Shown here: one piece after another, positions 1 through 11,094 of the stretch
Layout: each line of letters starts with the position of its first letter
Position numbering within the stretch: position 1 is the stretch's first letter
DNA from: Albula goreensis
Taxonomy: Eukaryota; Chordata; Actinopteri; Albuliformes; Albulidae
Direction of reading: 5' to 3'
Assembly (NCBI GenBank): GCA_022829145.1
Contig: CM040744.1
Span: 13,278,218 to 13,342,217 of the forward strand
DNA: 64,000 bases
Position numbers and translations under genes: made by a program
Notes under the pieces: model-generated
Databases searched by the model: none
Told to the model about the DNA's origin: nothing
The model's input: the letters and a program-made list of their open reading frames with translations, nothing else

Positions 1-451
1 CTTGAATGATTTTTTAGGCAAAACCAAACAAACATGTTAGTAAACAAGATGTGAACTACGCAGATTGGGGTCCATGACTGACATAATCATGCAAAGGCAC
101 CAGTGAGTCAAAGTGCATGCCCTGATCGTCCCAGGAGTTTTCGGATGGTTGAAGTGCATTTGCAAAGGAGACAATCCCATTTCTATGACGTTCTATGCCT
201 GGGCCTCTGTATTGCTTCCATTGCCAGGGAGAAGAACACTTACCAAAAACTACATTTATTTATTTGCTTGTACAACAATCAATCCATCCAGCTGGATTCC
301 TTTACTGTGATGTTTAGAACACAATAGGTAAAAAAAACACTGTAGCCTGAAATAGCAGCAACCCGTTAACTGATTATTACTAGGAGGCAGAATGTAAAGA
401 AAAAAAGATATTTGTTTAGGGAAGAAAAATTTTAATGACAAAAAAATGTAC
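1..451 (-). other. ARL15: ARL15 intron downstream of the FSIKAV exon (partial)
   Basis: This is intron sequence following the GT donor at 451-450 on the minus strand. The next expected ARL15 exon encodes the ADNIRKYW / YYQGSQG segment. I looked for it on the minus strand and did not see it, so it must lie outside the window. The rest is AT-rich with no recognisable gene or repeat. Confidence 0.8.
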
Positions 452-511
452 CTCCAAGTTCCTTCACATTCAGGATAGCATTCTGGAATGGAACAGCTTT
501 GATGCTAAAAC
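452..511 (-). CDS. ARL15: ARL15 internal coding exon (switch I to G3 region)
   Basis: This 60-bp exon of the Arf-like GTPase ARL15 is too short to appear as an ORF. On the minus strand it is preceded by a pyrimidine-rich acceptor (ctctttcag) and followed by the donor gtacat. It is entered and left in phase 1. With the split Gly codon from the exon at 2431-2575 it reads G-FSIKAVPFQNAILNVKELG-G, which matches vertebrate ARL15 at every residue I can recall. It covers the strand after switch I and the G3 motif. ARL15 has ELGG where typical Arfs have a WDxGG-type G3, a known divergence of this family. ARL15 is a Golgi/secretory-pathway small GTPase linked to CNNM magnesium transporters and to adiponectin and insulin traits (established knowledge). 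Identity is near certain. Confidence 0.96.
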
Positions 512-2430
512 CTGAAAGAGAGAAGAGAATGAACAATACACACTCTTATGGTCTTTTGGAGGAACTCTTGTGGTCTTTGGTTTTGCAGGGTGAGCTGTTC
601 ATAGGACAGGTCTGATAGTTTGAAGGTGTTTATGTTTAGCTCAAACACATGGCAAAGAGCACTGCAAACGACTCTGCTCTCCTGGCACACACTGCGCCCA
701 GCTCTACTACCCCATCCTCACCTGCCTTTGAGTGATTGTGGTTTACCCTAATTATTTCCATCCTTAGCAACAACAACTGCAAATACACAGCTTTGAGATG
801 TGCTACACAGGCTTGTCTCATGTTATTACTCTTCCTACCGACCTGTTGGATGCATTCTTGTTATGCTAGCTGTTAGCACCTATTCTACCTGCCATCGGGT
901 TATTTACCATAACACATGCAGGTGTCAGCAGTTCATTTGACTGTGCCTTTGGTTGTTTTGCCATCACTGGATTCCTGTCAAAACCCTACAGCATCCTCGG
1001 GAACTCGACTACCAACATGGGTAAAGCAGAGCATAAATCCATGTATTTTGTAACAGAATGCCATAAAAACTGCCATCATAGAAAAACATTATATGAACTT
1101 ATTCTTTTTTGCCATAAATTGATGCTGGTATGAAACCATATAGCCAGGATTCAATTAACATGTGTTGAGTAAAATCACATTTTACTGATAATTGAATAAG
1201 ATTGATATTTTTCTATTTTACAGAAACAGTTTGGTGACCTAATTTCATGATAGCTGAACTCTCCATCCTGTCAGTGAAGATGAAAATGAACACTTGCATT
1301 TAATTGAGAGCCTAATTGTGAGACCTGCATTTAATTGAGAGCATTACAAATTGTGGGTGTTAATTGGGTACATCTAGTGTTCTTTGCAACATCCAGAAAA
1401 TGTTCAGCTGTTGACAAAATATACTAATGACAACTTTGTCCAACACACACAAAATGAAAAATTTATATGTATATTATTACATTAGTGTATCAAACTTAGA
1501 ACAAAATGATGAGAATTAAAAGCAAAAAAAAAAATCCTGCCCAGTTTATGGAACATGTCTGTTCCTGGTTTTGTTACATATCCAGGGAGTTTTCTGCCAC
1601 ATTTGGTATCAATTTAAAAAAAAAACATTAAACACATGATTTCACATATAAAGCTTCATAAAGGCTTTAAGCCATGTTTACACGTGCACCTTTGTAAGTG
1701 CCCCAGCAGGTGTGCAGGAATGTGCCATAGAACGGCTGATCATTCCGTCACTGCTATTGGCAGGGAGCGCCAGTGTTGACAAATTTATCTCATCCTATTT
1801 TCAGATGGATGCCAGAATAACTCTTTGGCAAGGTTCAAAATATTTATATTTTAGATGTAAAAGCACATTAGATGGAACAGGACAGGTGTTCAGGTCCTAG
1901 AAAAGAAGTCCACAGCCCAACATTTTTCTTCTTTTTTTTTACTAGATATTCGGAAGACTGATGTGCCAAGGCATGAATAAAGATCCACAATGGAACATCT
2001 GGAAAAACACAATATGATGGGTTGCGAATGTGAAAGAGGAGTGTTTTATCTCTGGAGTCTAGAGGTGTGTGTGTGAGGGGAGCAGGGGAGGCATAAAGCC
2101 TGTGATAAACAGGCCCATATCTTTACATTATTATGAAACAAAAATCTAAATCTTTCTGTACATTTATCTCTCCATGCAAGGGTGGGGGGGTCATTTTTCA
2201 CTTTTCTCTTTGGCAAACGGCAAAGACAGCACAGCTTCTCTCACAGCAACATCCGCCTCTTGAAATACGGCCATGGACATTGGTTTAGGGGCAGCGAGAG
2301 TCAGCAAGCTGTAATTCACCATCAGTATATTTTAGGTTTTGGATGCTGTAGGAGCCATTGAGACACACAACAGTAGTGTTAGTTGCTGGTGTTGGGCAGA
2401 AAAGGGGGATTGTGGGTAGACCAGCCTCAC
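512..2430 (-). other. ARL15: ARL15 intron between the P-loop exon and the FSIKAV exon
   Basis: This 1,919-bp GT-AG intron (gtgagg ... tttcag on the minus strand) is flanked by phase-1 exons. It is AT-rich. It contains a 17-bp direct repeat near 1295-1342 and short A-runs. No other coding potential is supported. Confidence 0.93.
1293..1342. repeat. Short direct repeat, 31-bp period
   Basis: The 17-mer TGCATTTAATTGAGAGC occurs exactly twice, at 1295-1311 and 1326-1342. The copies are separated by an unrelated 14-bp spacer. Both contain a homeodomain-type TTAATTG core. It may be a small tandem duplication or a duplicated factor site. The function is unknown. Confidence 0.8.
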
Positions 2431-2575
2431 CCGTGGTGGGCACAATGCCGTCGGTGACTTCGCTGCACAGGCGTGAGAGGAGACTAGTCTTGCCAGCGCC
2501 CGTCAGGCCGATGCACACCACGTCGTACTCTGGCCTCGGCGGGGGCGGTCCTTTGCAGCACAGAGCTCGGAAACA
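2431..2575 (-). CDS. ARL15: ARL15 coding exon with N-terminal cysteines and P-loop
   Basis: This 145-bp exon of the Arf-like GTPase ARL15 is read on the minus strand. The acceptor is ccctag just before a TGT codon at 2575, and the donor is gtgagg after 2431 (G|GT, phase 1). The peptide runs CFRALCCKGPPPPRPEYD, then VVCIGLTGAGKTSLLSRLC, then SEVTDGIVPTTG. It is nearly identical to human ARL15 over the same stretch. Visible features are a Cys pair (candidate palmitoylation or membrane-contact site), a Pro-rich linker, the G1/P-loop GLTGAGKT that binds nucleotide phosphates, and the switch I threonines in PTTG. The preceding exon must end in phase 0. Reading past the donor gives an unrelated tail that is intron. 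Conserved synteny with HSPB3 and SNX18 supports the call. Confidence 0.97.
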
Positions 2576-5500
2576 CTAGGGAAAAAAGAGGAAAAGAAAT
2601 GCACTTAAGAGGGGCAGGGGAACACCTGAAAACACAGTGCTAGAGTCAAATAAGAAACACGCGCAACCACACCACTTTTGCTTTTGTACATGAGTATACA
2701 CGGTATACGCATTTGGTTGCTCTCCCATGACCAGTGCAGCCAGGGACCTGTCACTTTGTGAGTCACAGCCTGAGACCAAAGGGCTGCTGGAAATATTAAG
2801 GGGCAAATTCGCTGTGAACCGTGAATGAAATGTTTAAGGCTCGTGTGGAGAGATAAGTATCCAGAACAAAAGGTGATCCATTTTATTAGGGGGAAGGGTC
2901 AGTCTGGGTGATCCAGGCAGTTTTTTCCTCTTCCTGTAATATTTTATTTCTGGCACCAGAAAGCTGTGCAGGGTGGAGCGTTTTGATGCAATTTCACTCA
3001 TTCAATCTTGTGTAAGAACTGTTCAGATGTTTACGATCTGGTGCTGCAACACTTGGATGTCATGATATTGATTAAAGCACATTCACTGAGGTGTAAGGTG
3101 CACCTCTTTGCAGTTCATTCCAGTGACACCTTACCTCAGTTTGCTGAATATAAAAACTGGAAGGCCTCAGCACAGTGGTGCTCCTCACCATGTGTGCTAG
3201 CCCAGGTTAGGCTCGCAAAACCTGCGTGTGTGTGTGCGTGCATGAGTATGTGTGTGTGCACATGTGTTTGCTTACTTTCATGTGTGCTTGTATGTAATGG
3301 TGTGTGTATGTGCATGTGCATGAGCATGTGTCTGTGCAGACTTTTTGCCCCAGGGTACTTGAACAGCGCCACGCTCTGGGCATGAGTTTAAAGCTGCTGA
3401 ATATTTCTCAGACACCCTGCCTCAGGCTACAGACGACTGTGTCCAGGGCCACTGCTGGAACAGAGCCCCCTGTGAGCCAGCCTTAACTACAGACTCTCAT
3501 AAATAAAGGTGTCCCAAATAGAAAGCTTCCAGTGTCTGATGTAGGTTTGACGGCACAAGAAATGCAGAGGAACCCCTCCTAAATCAGCCTTCTCCCCGAG
3601 CCCCTCCCACAAGGCCCAATCAGTAAAGCTCTCAGCTGTTTTCTAAGACACTTAAAACCAAGCATGAACATGCCAACTTTAAATGGCCAAGCAGGGCACA
3701 AGCTAGTCAGTTTCTGCTGAGGTGAGAAACGTAAAGTGCCAACATTTGTGGTCTTAATTAACCCATAACAATTGCTTTAAGCAAGTGCTTTAATGGTGGC
3801 ATTCTGGCTTAATCAAACCATAGCCAAGCAATCAACAAAGATTTCATTAATGCTCTTACTGGACAAGAATAAATGTTGAGAACAAAAGACCAAAATGGTA
3901 TTTGGAGCTTGTTTACTAAAACCGTTATCAAGTATTTTGGCTAGACTCTCATCCTTTAAATTAATTCTATGTAGCACTGATGGTTATAGAAAAAGGTGCA
4001 ACTAAGCCTCACAGAATGTGATTGCACTGTAAAATATCCTCATTTGTAAAACATTGCTCATTGGAATCCCAAACACATTGATAAAGACCAAAAGCCCAAT
4101 ACATCAATGTCATCTTTGCTTCTTTCTTGAAACAAACTTTTTTTTTTACAGTTCACTATGTACTTAATCTAAATCTTAATGACCAAATCCCAATTCTTTT
4201 CAGAGAGAAGTCAAAGTGCCCCAACCCCCGCCATGAGGTCTGCAGTCGGCAAACAGCGTGTGTCCAGTCTGACACAGGTTAAGACCGGCTGGAGTGACCT
4301 GGACGTCTTGCTCCCTTTCTGCTCTCACCAGAAGGGCATTCTGAAGCATTCCCGCCACTCGAGGTGCAATCCTTCCCATGACAGATTCACTGGCCCCCTC
4401 TGACTTACAGTGCAAAAAAAGGGAGGGGGGAGATGCAAATTTCACAACAGTTGCCGAAGAAGCGACCAGACCCTGACCTCGTGGCCCCCGGCACACTGGG
4501 TCCCCTGTGAGGCCAGACAGGCCCCGCCCTGGCCCCCTTGACAAGGTGATTGACGAGGACACTCAGTCTAAAGGATCTAAGGGAAAAAATAAATATTTCC
4601 AAAACCCCCCCCACCATCCCACACCCCTCCCTCAACCACTGCTTTCAAGAAGTCCGCAGTCACTGTGTTATGCCATTCTAACAGGGAAGGTTTAGCACAG
4701 CACAGTCCCACACACAATCACACTTCCTTTAAGTGCTTTTTCAAACACATGCATGCTGAATCTTTGTAGAAGCCATTTGATAAATGGCAAACATCTATTT
4801 TAAGGTATGTTGTTTCTGTCAAAAAAATGATCATCATTCATAAACCTTGCATTCCATTTAAAAATGCTATAAGATATAAGGAGAGAAAATTATTAGGAAC
4901 CCGCAGAGAATGCTGTGTTAGGGGTCCAGCTTCTTAATCATTTTGAACCTATATCACCCTCCTCCATGCTCCAGGAAAAAAAATGTACATCTATATGCGC
5001 TTGCCAAGCCAACGCTATAAAAGTCAAAGCTTAATTATTAATTGATTGATTAATAGCTTCTTATTACATTGGGAATGTTTTAATTGTGTTGCCATGAAAG
5101 CCCTCTGGACATTACCATGCTGATTTGTATCAATTTTGTAAGTGGATTATGTCTATTTTATGCATATGAGGAGAACAGAAATACACAGCGCCCAGACTGA
5201 TATGGACTGTGCCAGTGCCAAGCTGGTCTGTGTCGTCTGGGTCTCCCACACCTCTCGATTTAAAAAAGATGTGGAGATATCAAAAGGCTGATGCAATTGG
5301 GGACCCCTGGAGCCATGCCAGTCCTGGCTCTGAAACAAAAAAAAAGATTTAAAACAGCATTATAACTGGCCTGCTGCAGACGAACAGCACAGCTGGGCTG
5401 AATCCAGCCTGCAGTGCCATGAGATTACATCTAAACGCAGCCGGAACCTGTGTGGAACAACTCTGCACCTCAAAAATTGGACAGGTTCGCGTGCCAGCTT

Positions 5501-6650
5501 CCCCTTCAGCCTGCTTAAGGAGAGCCTCTCCTCTGTACGTCTAGCTTACATGAGTCAGAGCCAGGACTTCCCTGACCGCTTCACCGTGCTTCATCGGTTG
5601 CTGTCCCCCTCCCATCCCAAAGGTTTTTTTGATACGACGCTATTTTAGATGGCTGCAGTTTAAATGTGGCACAGCTTAAACGTGGCACCCTTTCAAAGGT
5701 GGTTTTGATCTGGGCTCGTTCCCGGCTCAAAGAAACAGACAGGACATCTTGCTGTGGGGTAGAAAGAGTCTAGGCCAGCTTGCCCCCGGTCATCCCAAAT
5801 CGCCTGTCAATAACTCGCGCTATTTTAAAGGCCACCATGTATTTTTAGAATTGAGAACCACAAGAGGAAACCTCCACATAATGTTTCAGTCTTGCCCTGG
5901 ATGCTTTGGACATGGGAAAGACCACAATGTGTCAGGCTGATGGCACTGCAGTTGAACCCTCATTTATCACTGACAGTAGCCCCTAAGGTCTGTGAAATTA
6001 TAGTCAAACTTGTTTTAACACACTCTGCCCTACCATAGCGTATAATGCAAGTAATCTACAGAATTGCTCCCTATTAATAAGCACACTGTTAAGTACCTAT
6101 TAAACAATTATCCGTTTCTTTGGATGGACACATAAATATGGTAATGCCATATAGACAAGAAAAAGGTGGGCAATAAATGAATTACTCGCATTCTCATTCT
6201 TAAATCTAACACTTGAACAATGGCAAGGAAGCAACTCAAAGTTTCCTTTATATTAGTTAATCCTGAGCAGCATGCTTCTCATCCCTGTAGCACACATGCA
6301 ATACTTCTGGTAATTAAACTCGTGTCAGGTGCCTGCCTCACATGCAACTGAGGCGATAGCAAGCGTCCAATTCTGTATGTGCACCGTGTGTACAGCCACG
6401 AAAATGTAATCATTTTTCGACAGAATACAAGCTGTATGTAAGTTCTAAGCTTACAGGACAACTGCTATCTCCGCCGCAAAAGAGGGATTGACCGAAGAAA
6501 ATAATTAATTTAAGCTGCATACATCAAGTCTTTGTCAGAGAATGTACATTTAAGAACTTACTGTCTAAAGCGCTCTGTCTGAACAGGTTTAGAAGGGGAA
6601 TGCATGGCGTGACATAGGTACAGAGAAATTAATATCAGGACGCTCTTGTT
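2576..6650 (-). other. ARL15: ARL15 intron 1, proximal segment
   Basis: This is non-coding intron sequence. It contains a degenerate TG-rich tract (3222-3340) and a GC- and C-run-rich patch around 4200-4680. A homeodomain-site-rich stretch near 3740-3870 (TTAATTAA, TTAATC, CATTAATG) has the look of a conserved non-coding element, but this cannot be tested here. The short ORFs on both strands show no family match. Confidence 0.75.
3222..3340. repeat. Degenerate (TG)n / TGTGCATG low-complexity tract
   Basis: This is an imperfect TG-rich microsatellite with interspersed CATG and GCATG units, interrupted near 3270-3300. It produces spurious Cys/Val/Met-rich ORFs on the plus strand and His/Thr-rich ORFs on the minus strand. 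Confidence 0.85.
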
Positions 6651-6654
6651 AAAA

Positions 6655-6975
6655 GAAACCCTGCTCGCTCAGCTCCAACGCTGCCTTGTCACCGTGCCAA
6701 CCGGGTGATTCGTCGCTCCCAGGCCAATTGGATTTAATCGATCCGCGCGGAAAGCCTAATAGCGCAAATTCCAGTCACTACATTATACTGTTTATGTTTC
6801 CTGCCGTTATAATTACACCCTGCACAGTTTCCTGTCGTTTTATTTTTCTGTGAAAGAAAAGAACCGTTATCATGAGGGCGCGAAACAAATGCCTGTTGCG
6901 ACAGCTGACGTTGCTCGTCACTACATACTTAAATTGTGTGATTAAGGGAACAAAGCGTTCCGCAGTTTTAGCAGA
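6655..6975. promoter_or_regulatory. CpG-enriched intronic segment, possible enhancer or alternative promoter
   Basis: About 20 CpG dinucleotides occur in roughly 320 bp, inside an otherwise CpG-poor intron. The segment includes a palindromic CCAATTGG, a TAATCGAT site and a CGCGCGG run around 6722-6752. No splice-donor-bearing first exon was recognised here. CpG retention suggests an unmethylated regulatory element, but this is inference from composition only. Confidence 0.35.
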
Positions 6976-7184
6976 CATCGCTTTTCCAATGGCCCAGAGT
7001 AATGAAAAGGTATGTTTACCGCACCTTTGCGTATTGTGACCACCTGAGGAAATCAAACAGGTGCAACTTATTATTCAGAAGACACCTCTGGCGATGAAAT
7101 AAGAGCCGCTGAAGAACTATGAGGTCAATGAAAATAATCAGCAGGTGTAGTCATTAATCCTATCTGCAGTCCTTAGGCTACAGC

Positions 7185-7186
<2 letters not shown>

Positions 7187-7233
<47 letters not shown>

Positions 7234-7240
7234 AATAATT
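7187..7240. repeat. (TTA)n microsatellite with an inverted AAT end
   Basis: About 15 perfect TTA units (7187-7230) are followed at once by AATAATAATT (7231-7240), the reverse complement of the repeat. The right end can therefore fold back on the array. It is probably length-polymorphic. Confidence 0.95.
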
Positions 7241-10200
7241 CATCAGCGTAACACACATTGCTTTTCTGCACGTCTCCTCCAAGCCTCCAACTCTTCCCAC
7301 CCTCCACATCATTAACCTGGGCCTGACCCAGACTGGCTCCAGTGTGGCACCTTCCACCTGTGGAGAGATGTCCATGTTCACCAGGCCTTAGCTACAGCCT
7401 GGCAAGTGAAACCACACCAGCATCACCTAGCTATCAAGACTGTGATATTATACGTTTACGGCCATCTGAATTTATGGGTCTGAATCAGTGGGACCAGGTT
7501 TTTTACAGTTGTACACTGGCAGTTAAACTAGCTTCTGAAAGGCAATCCAACAGGATGTTCAGATCTTAAAAAAACCTTGACAATTCCCAAACCATTTTTT
7601 TTTAGTACACTGGACTACATTTATCCTTTTCATAAATATGTCATAAATATAAGTAAGTTCACAATTATAACACTGGATATGCACTAGCAAACTTGGAACA
7701 CAGAAGAAAAACTAAAAGGCTAAAACAATCACTATCCGTAAAGCCATAATGGTAAGCTTTGAGTTTACCCTCAGTATGAGGTACAGTGTGACAAAAAACC
7801 GCCATAAATATTGTACAGCGGCAGTTTTCAAAGCCTGAACTGGGCCGTGTGGAAAAGAAGCTGAAAAGAGCATGAATTATTGATAGGCCGAGGAAGTTAA
7901 CGTTACGCGTTTACTGTTCCCACTAAATCACTTCTAAGACTCATGTCCTCGTAAAGGGGTGCTGTTGAGTGAGCCATGATACTTGACATCTTCAAAAGGA
8001 AACTCGGGTGCATTTTATGGCTAGTGTCATATATGTGGATCATGGACAGAAGCTCCATGATTTGACTGGATTTTAAAATGTCTGCGGAACAGTTTCAGTA
8101 AGTGAAGAGGAAAAAACAAGTCTCCCCTTCAGTATGTTCAACAACATGGACTTCCACACCAAATGGACTGTCTGAGGGTCACGGATGCAGTTAGTGGTGG
8201 TCAGTGGTCATCTTGCTTTGCTCATTACCTCAACGCTTGGTGAGACAAGTCTCCAGACAGTATCTGTGAGTTCAAGGTTTGTGGGGAAGATTCTTCTTCT
8301 TATGCATTCATATGAATTAAATCCATGACCAATTCTAACCACAACCACACATCTCAAATTGCAGTTACGCACCAGCTTTTCTCTGCTGAAAAATAACTTG
8401 AGTTTGACTTTTGTGCTAATTCTGAGGCTTTCTGGTTAAGCGCTGCACCAAAAAGGCTGTGTTTGATTATAGTATAATCCGCCATACTGTATTTACTGAC
8501 AGACTGCCATATTCTCAACCAGATGTGAGCAGCAAGAACAGCATGTTGGAGATTGCGTACTAGATTATCTTTACTTAAAACAGGCTTCATTCATTTGGGT
8601 TTTTCTTCCTTGTCCAAGTATTGTGCCCTATGACTGGATATTTTTGTACTGCCATAGGCTTCTGACTTCAGATGCACACAAGGGGGGAGAAAGAAATTGA
8701 GCTTCCGCTCCGATTTCCACCTCATAAATAAGAAAAAAGGAAGGAAAAAAGTCATGGGTTGAACGCTCTACTTTCCACAGCAACCAGAGATACCGGAAAC
8801 CTTTCCCACACTATGCTGAGACACTATGCACATTCGCTGCACTCTGTTGCCTTGGGACAGCAGTTAGGAAGCCCAAAAAAACAAGCAAACATGCAGAAAA
8901 AGACACACTTCTCACTTGCCCGTTTTCAGGGCAGGGATGGTACAAGGTGGGACAGGGTTGGGCAGGGGGCAAGACGAGCCCCTTTCCCTGTTTTACGAGC
9001 TGGGGTGAGGGCTAAAGGGATAGACCCAGACAGATTTGTTATCTAATAACTTTCTTTCCCTTTCCAACCCCTAATGGTAACCAGTGCCAGCCTCCCAGCC
9101 TAACATGGTAGCCGTGACCCCTGTGTCCGAGAGAGAGGAGATCAAAGACTGGGAGCAGCCTTGGAAAAACATTTGGACTGAGAACGGAGGGGGACGCCTG
9201 TCGAAAGGCGATTCCCACCGAGCGGCAGGCTGGATCAGGTTACCTCCATACACCAACATGAAAGAGCCCAACTGATCCACGTACACGGGCCCCCTCCCCT
9301 AACCTGAAACAGGAAGAGGCGATAGACAACCACTAAGCTGTCGTTCCCTCTTTCATACGTTCCCAAAGCCATATCCTCACCCCAAATGTTTCAACATCAA
9401 TATAGGAAACTACCAGAATCACCCCAGGTAATAAAGTATCATGATTCCAGATCCTCATTTTTCCATTTTTCAAATGTGTCTGGTGAGGTTTTTTCCCACC
9501 CGGCTAGACCCCAGGATCCGGAGCAAGGCAGGCGAGAGTGTGGGGAGGTGAAGAGGCTACTGGGGGGGGGATTCGTAAATCATGATGTCACTGACAGGAA
9601 GGCTGTTGTGAACCATTACCATAAATCTGACAAACACTAATTTGATGGGAGGCTGTATCTGTCTGGTCCCAGGCCAGTCTAGACAGTCTATTGAGAAATC
9701 CTACGATGGGGCCTGTTTGTTCCCCCCTAGGACCATCTGGATAAGAAGCTACCAGCATGGTTCGCACATGGCTCAGAGTGGGTGATTCCTATTGCCTATT
9801 TAGAACACGTGCTCCACCATTTCTTACCTTAAAAACACACATTCCTAAATTCTGTACCATCCACTTTAAAGGCTGCCAGATCAGTAACCAACACACCCTA
9901 ACATTCTCATGCATGTCCACCCCCCTTTTTTATATAAACAATGAGATTCATTGGCATTCTTATTCAGTGCTTGATTTATTGGATGTCCCCGCAGTAACCA
10001 TCCTTCCACTTTCCACATGCATGCACCATACACGAAAACCACTTAAACAAGACTCCCAGCTCACAGTAAACCAGCAGTATCCACATTATGTGTTATGTCT
10101 TACGTAAATACGGGACAGACCACAATGACCGGAGAGGTTCATCCCACAGAGCCTGCCCTAGGATTCAAGTGCTGCCTGGGCCGGATACAGTCCCGTTAAA

Positions 10201-10876
10201 TGAGCCTAATTGTTCCTGAAATTAAGTGGAAGTGAAGAGAGACCCGCACAAAAGGCCCAGCCCCGGAGGGTTCACATGAGGGAAGCTGCAAAGGACACTG
10301 GCATCGCCAGGCGGGCAACAGCGGCTTCCTCGCCGCCTTTCTTCAGGGGGGTAGGGAGGACAGGAGGGGGTTTCCCAGATTCTCAGCTCCAGCCCCTTCA
10401 AAAGCCCCTCTGTGAAAGGCCGAATTCAACCCGTTTATTGCTATGAGCCTCCCATCTCTCACATACACAAACCACAGACCGTGTCACCCTGTCAAACAAT
10501 GCTGACACAACAGTCATCAAGATGGCACTTGCGTGGCTTCGAAAACGGTGGCTTTGTACTGATATCGTGCAAGTTCATGAGATGAAAGCCAACCTTGTTG
10601 TTGTTGGTAGCTTTCAAACAAAGGTTAGAGGATTTTTCTCTTCGCATAATTTCACAACAAAACCAAAAAGGAATGGGGGGAAGGGGGCAGACATGGAAGA
10701 AATATGATCTAAACAGTGGGTATTTCTGACTCTACTGTCTCTCCATAGATCACAGAAAGAGACAGGCCCTGTATAGTTTCCCCACCTCCAAACAATGAGT
10801 AAACATTTATCTGTCTGTAGTCTACCCTGGAACCAATTAGAATGTCATGAGGATTATTAAAAATGGACCTCATTAA

Positions 10877-10920
10877 GGGAAAGGGGTGGGGTTGAGGTGG
10901 GGAGCTGGGGGGCAGTGGGA
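10877..10920 (+). other. G-quadruplex-type tract
   Basis: On the plus strand, successive G-runs GGG, GGGG, GGGG, GGGG and GGGGGG are separated by loops of 1-7 nt. This satisfies the usual G3+N1-7 quadruplex pattern. Because ARL15 is transcribed from the other strand, the G-rich strand is the template strand of the intron. Confidence 0.75.
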
Positions 10921-11052
10921 GAGACCCTGTACAGGGCCCACCCAATGGGAATGTTTTCATGTTTTCCGATCCTCGTCCTGCATTTAGAGAAAGAAGGCCC
11001 AATCAATGCATTCACACACAAGGGTACCCCCTCTTTACCATTCCTGGACATT

Positions 11053-11094
11053 GGGGGGGATGGGTGTTGGGGCAGAAAAAGGGGGCCATGGGGG
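11053..11094 (+). other. Second G-quadruplex-type tract
   Basis: Five G-runs occur in 42 bp: 7 G at 11053, 3 at 11062, 4 at 11069, 5 at 11081 and 5 at 11090. One loop is 8 nt and the others are 4 nt or less. The tract lies only about 130 bp from the tract at 10877-10920, on the same strand. Confidence 0.65.

Noticed and set aside
2285..2430. Continuation of the ARL15 frame after PTTG
   Set aside because: It lies beyond the gtgagg donor and has no GTPase similarity. The true continuation (FSIKAVPFQ) is the exon at 452-511.
3008..3385. 125-codon plus-strand and 78-codon minus-strand frames
   Set aside because: They are driven by the TG-rich tract (Val-Cys and His-Thr repeats).
4200..4562. 120-codon minus-strand frame in a GC-rich patch
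   Set aside because: There is no domain similarity. It overlaps plus-strand frames of equal quality and no splice-compatible ARL15 phase was found.
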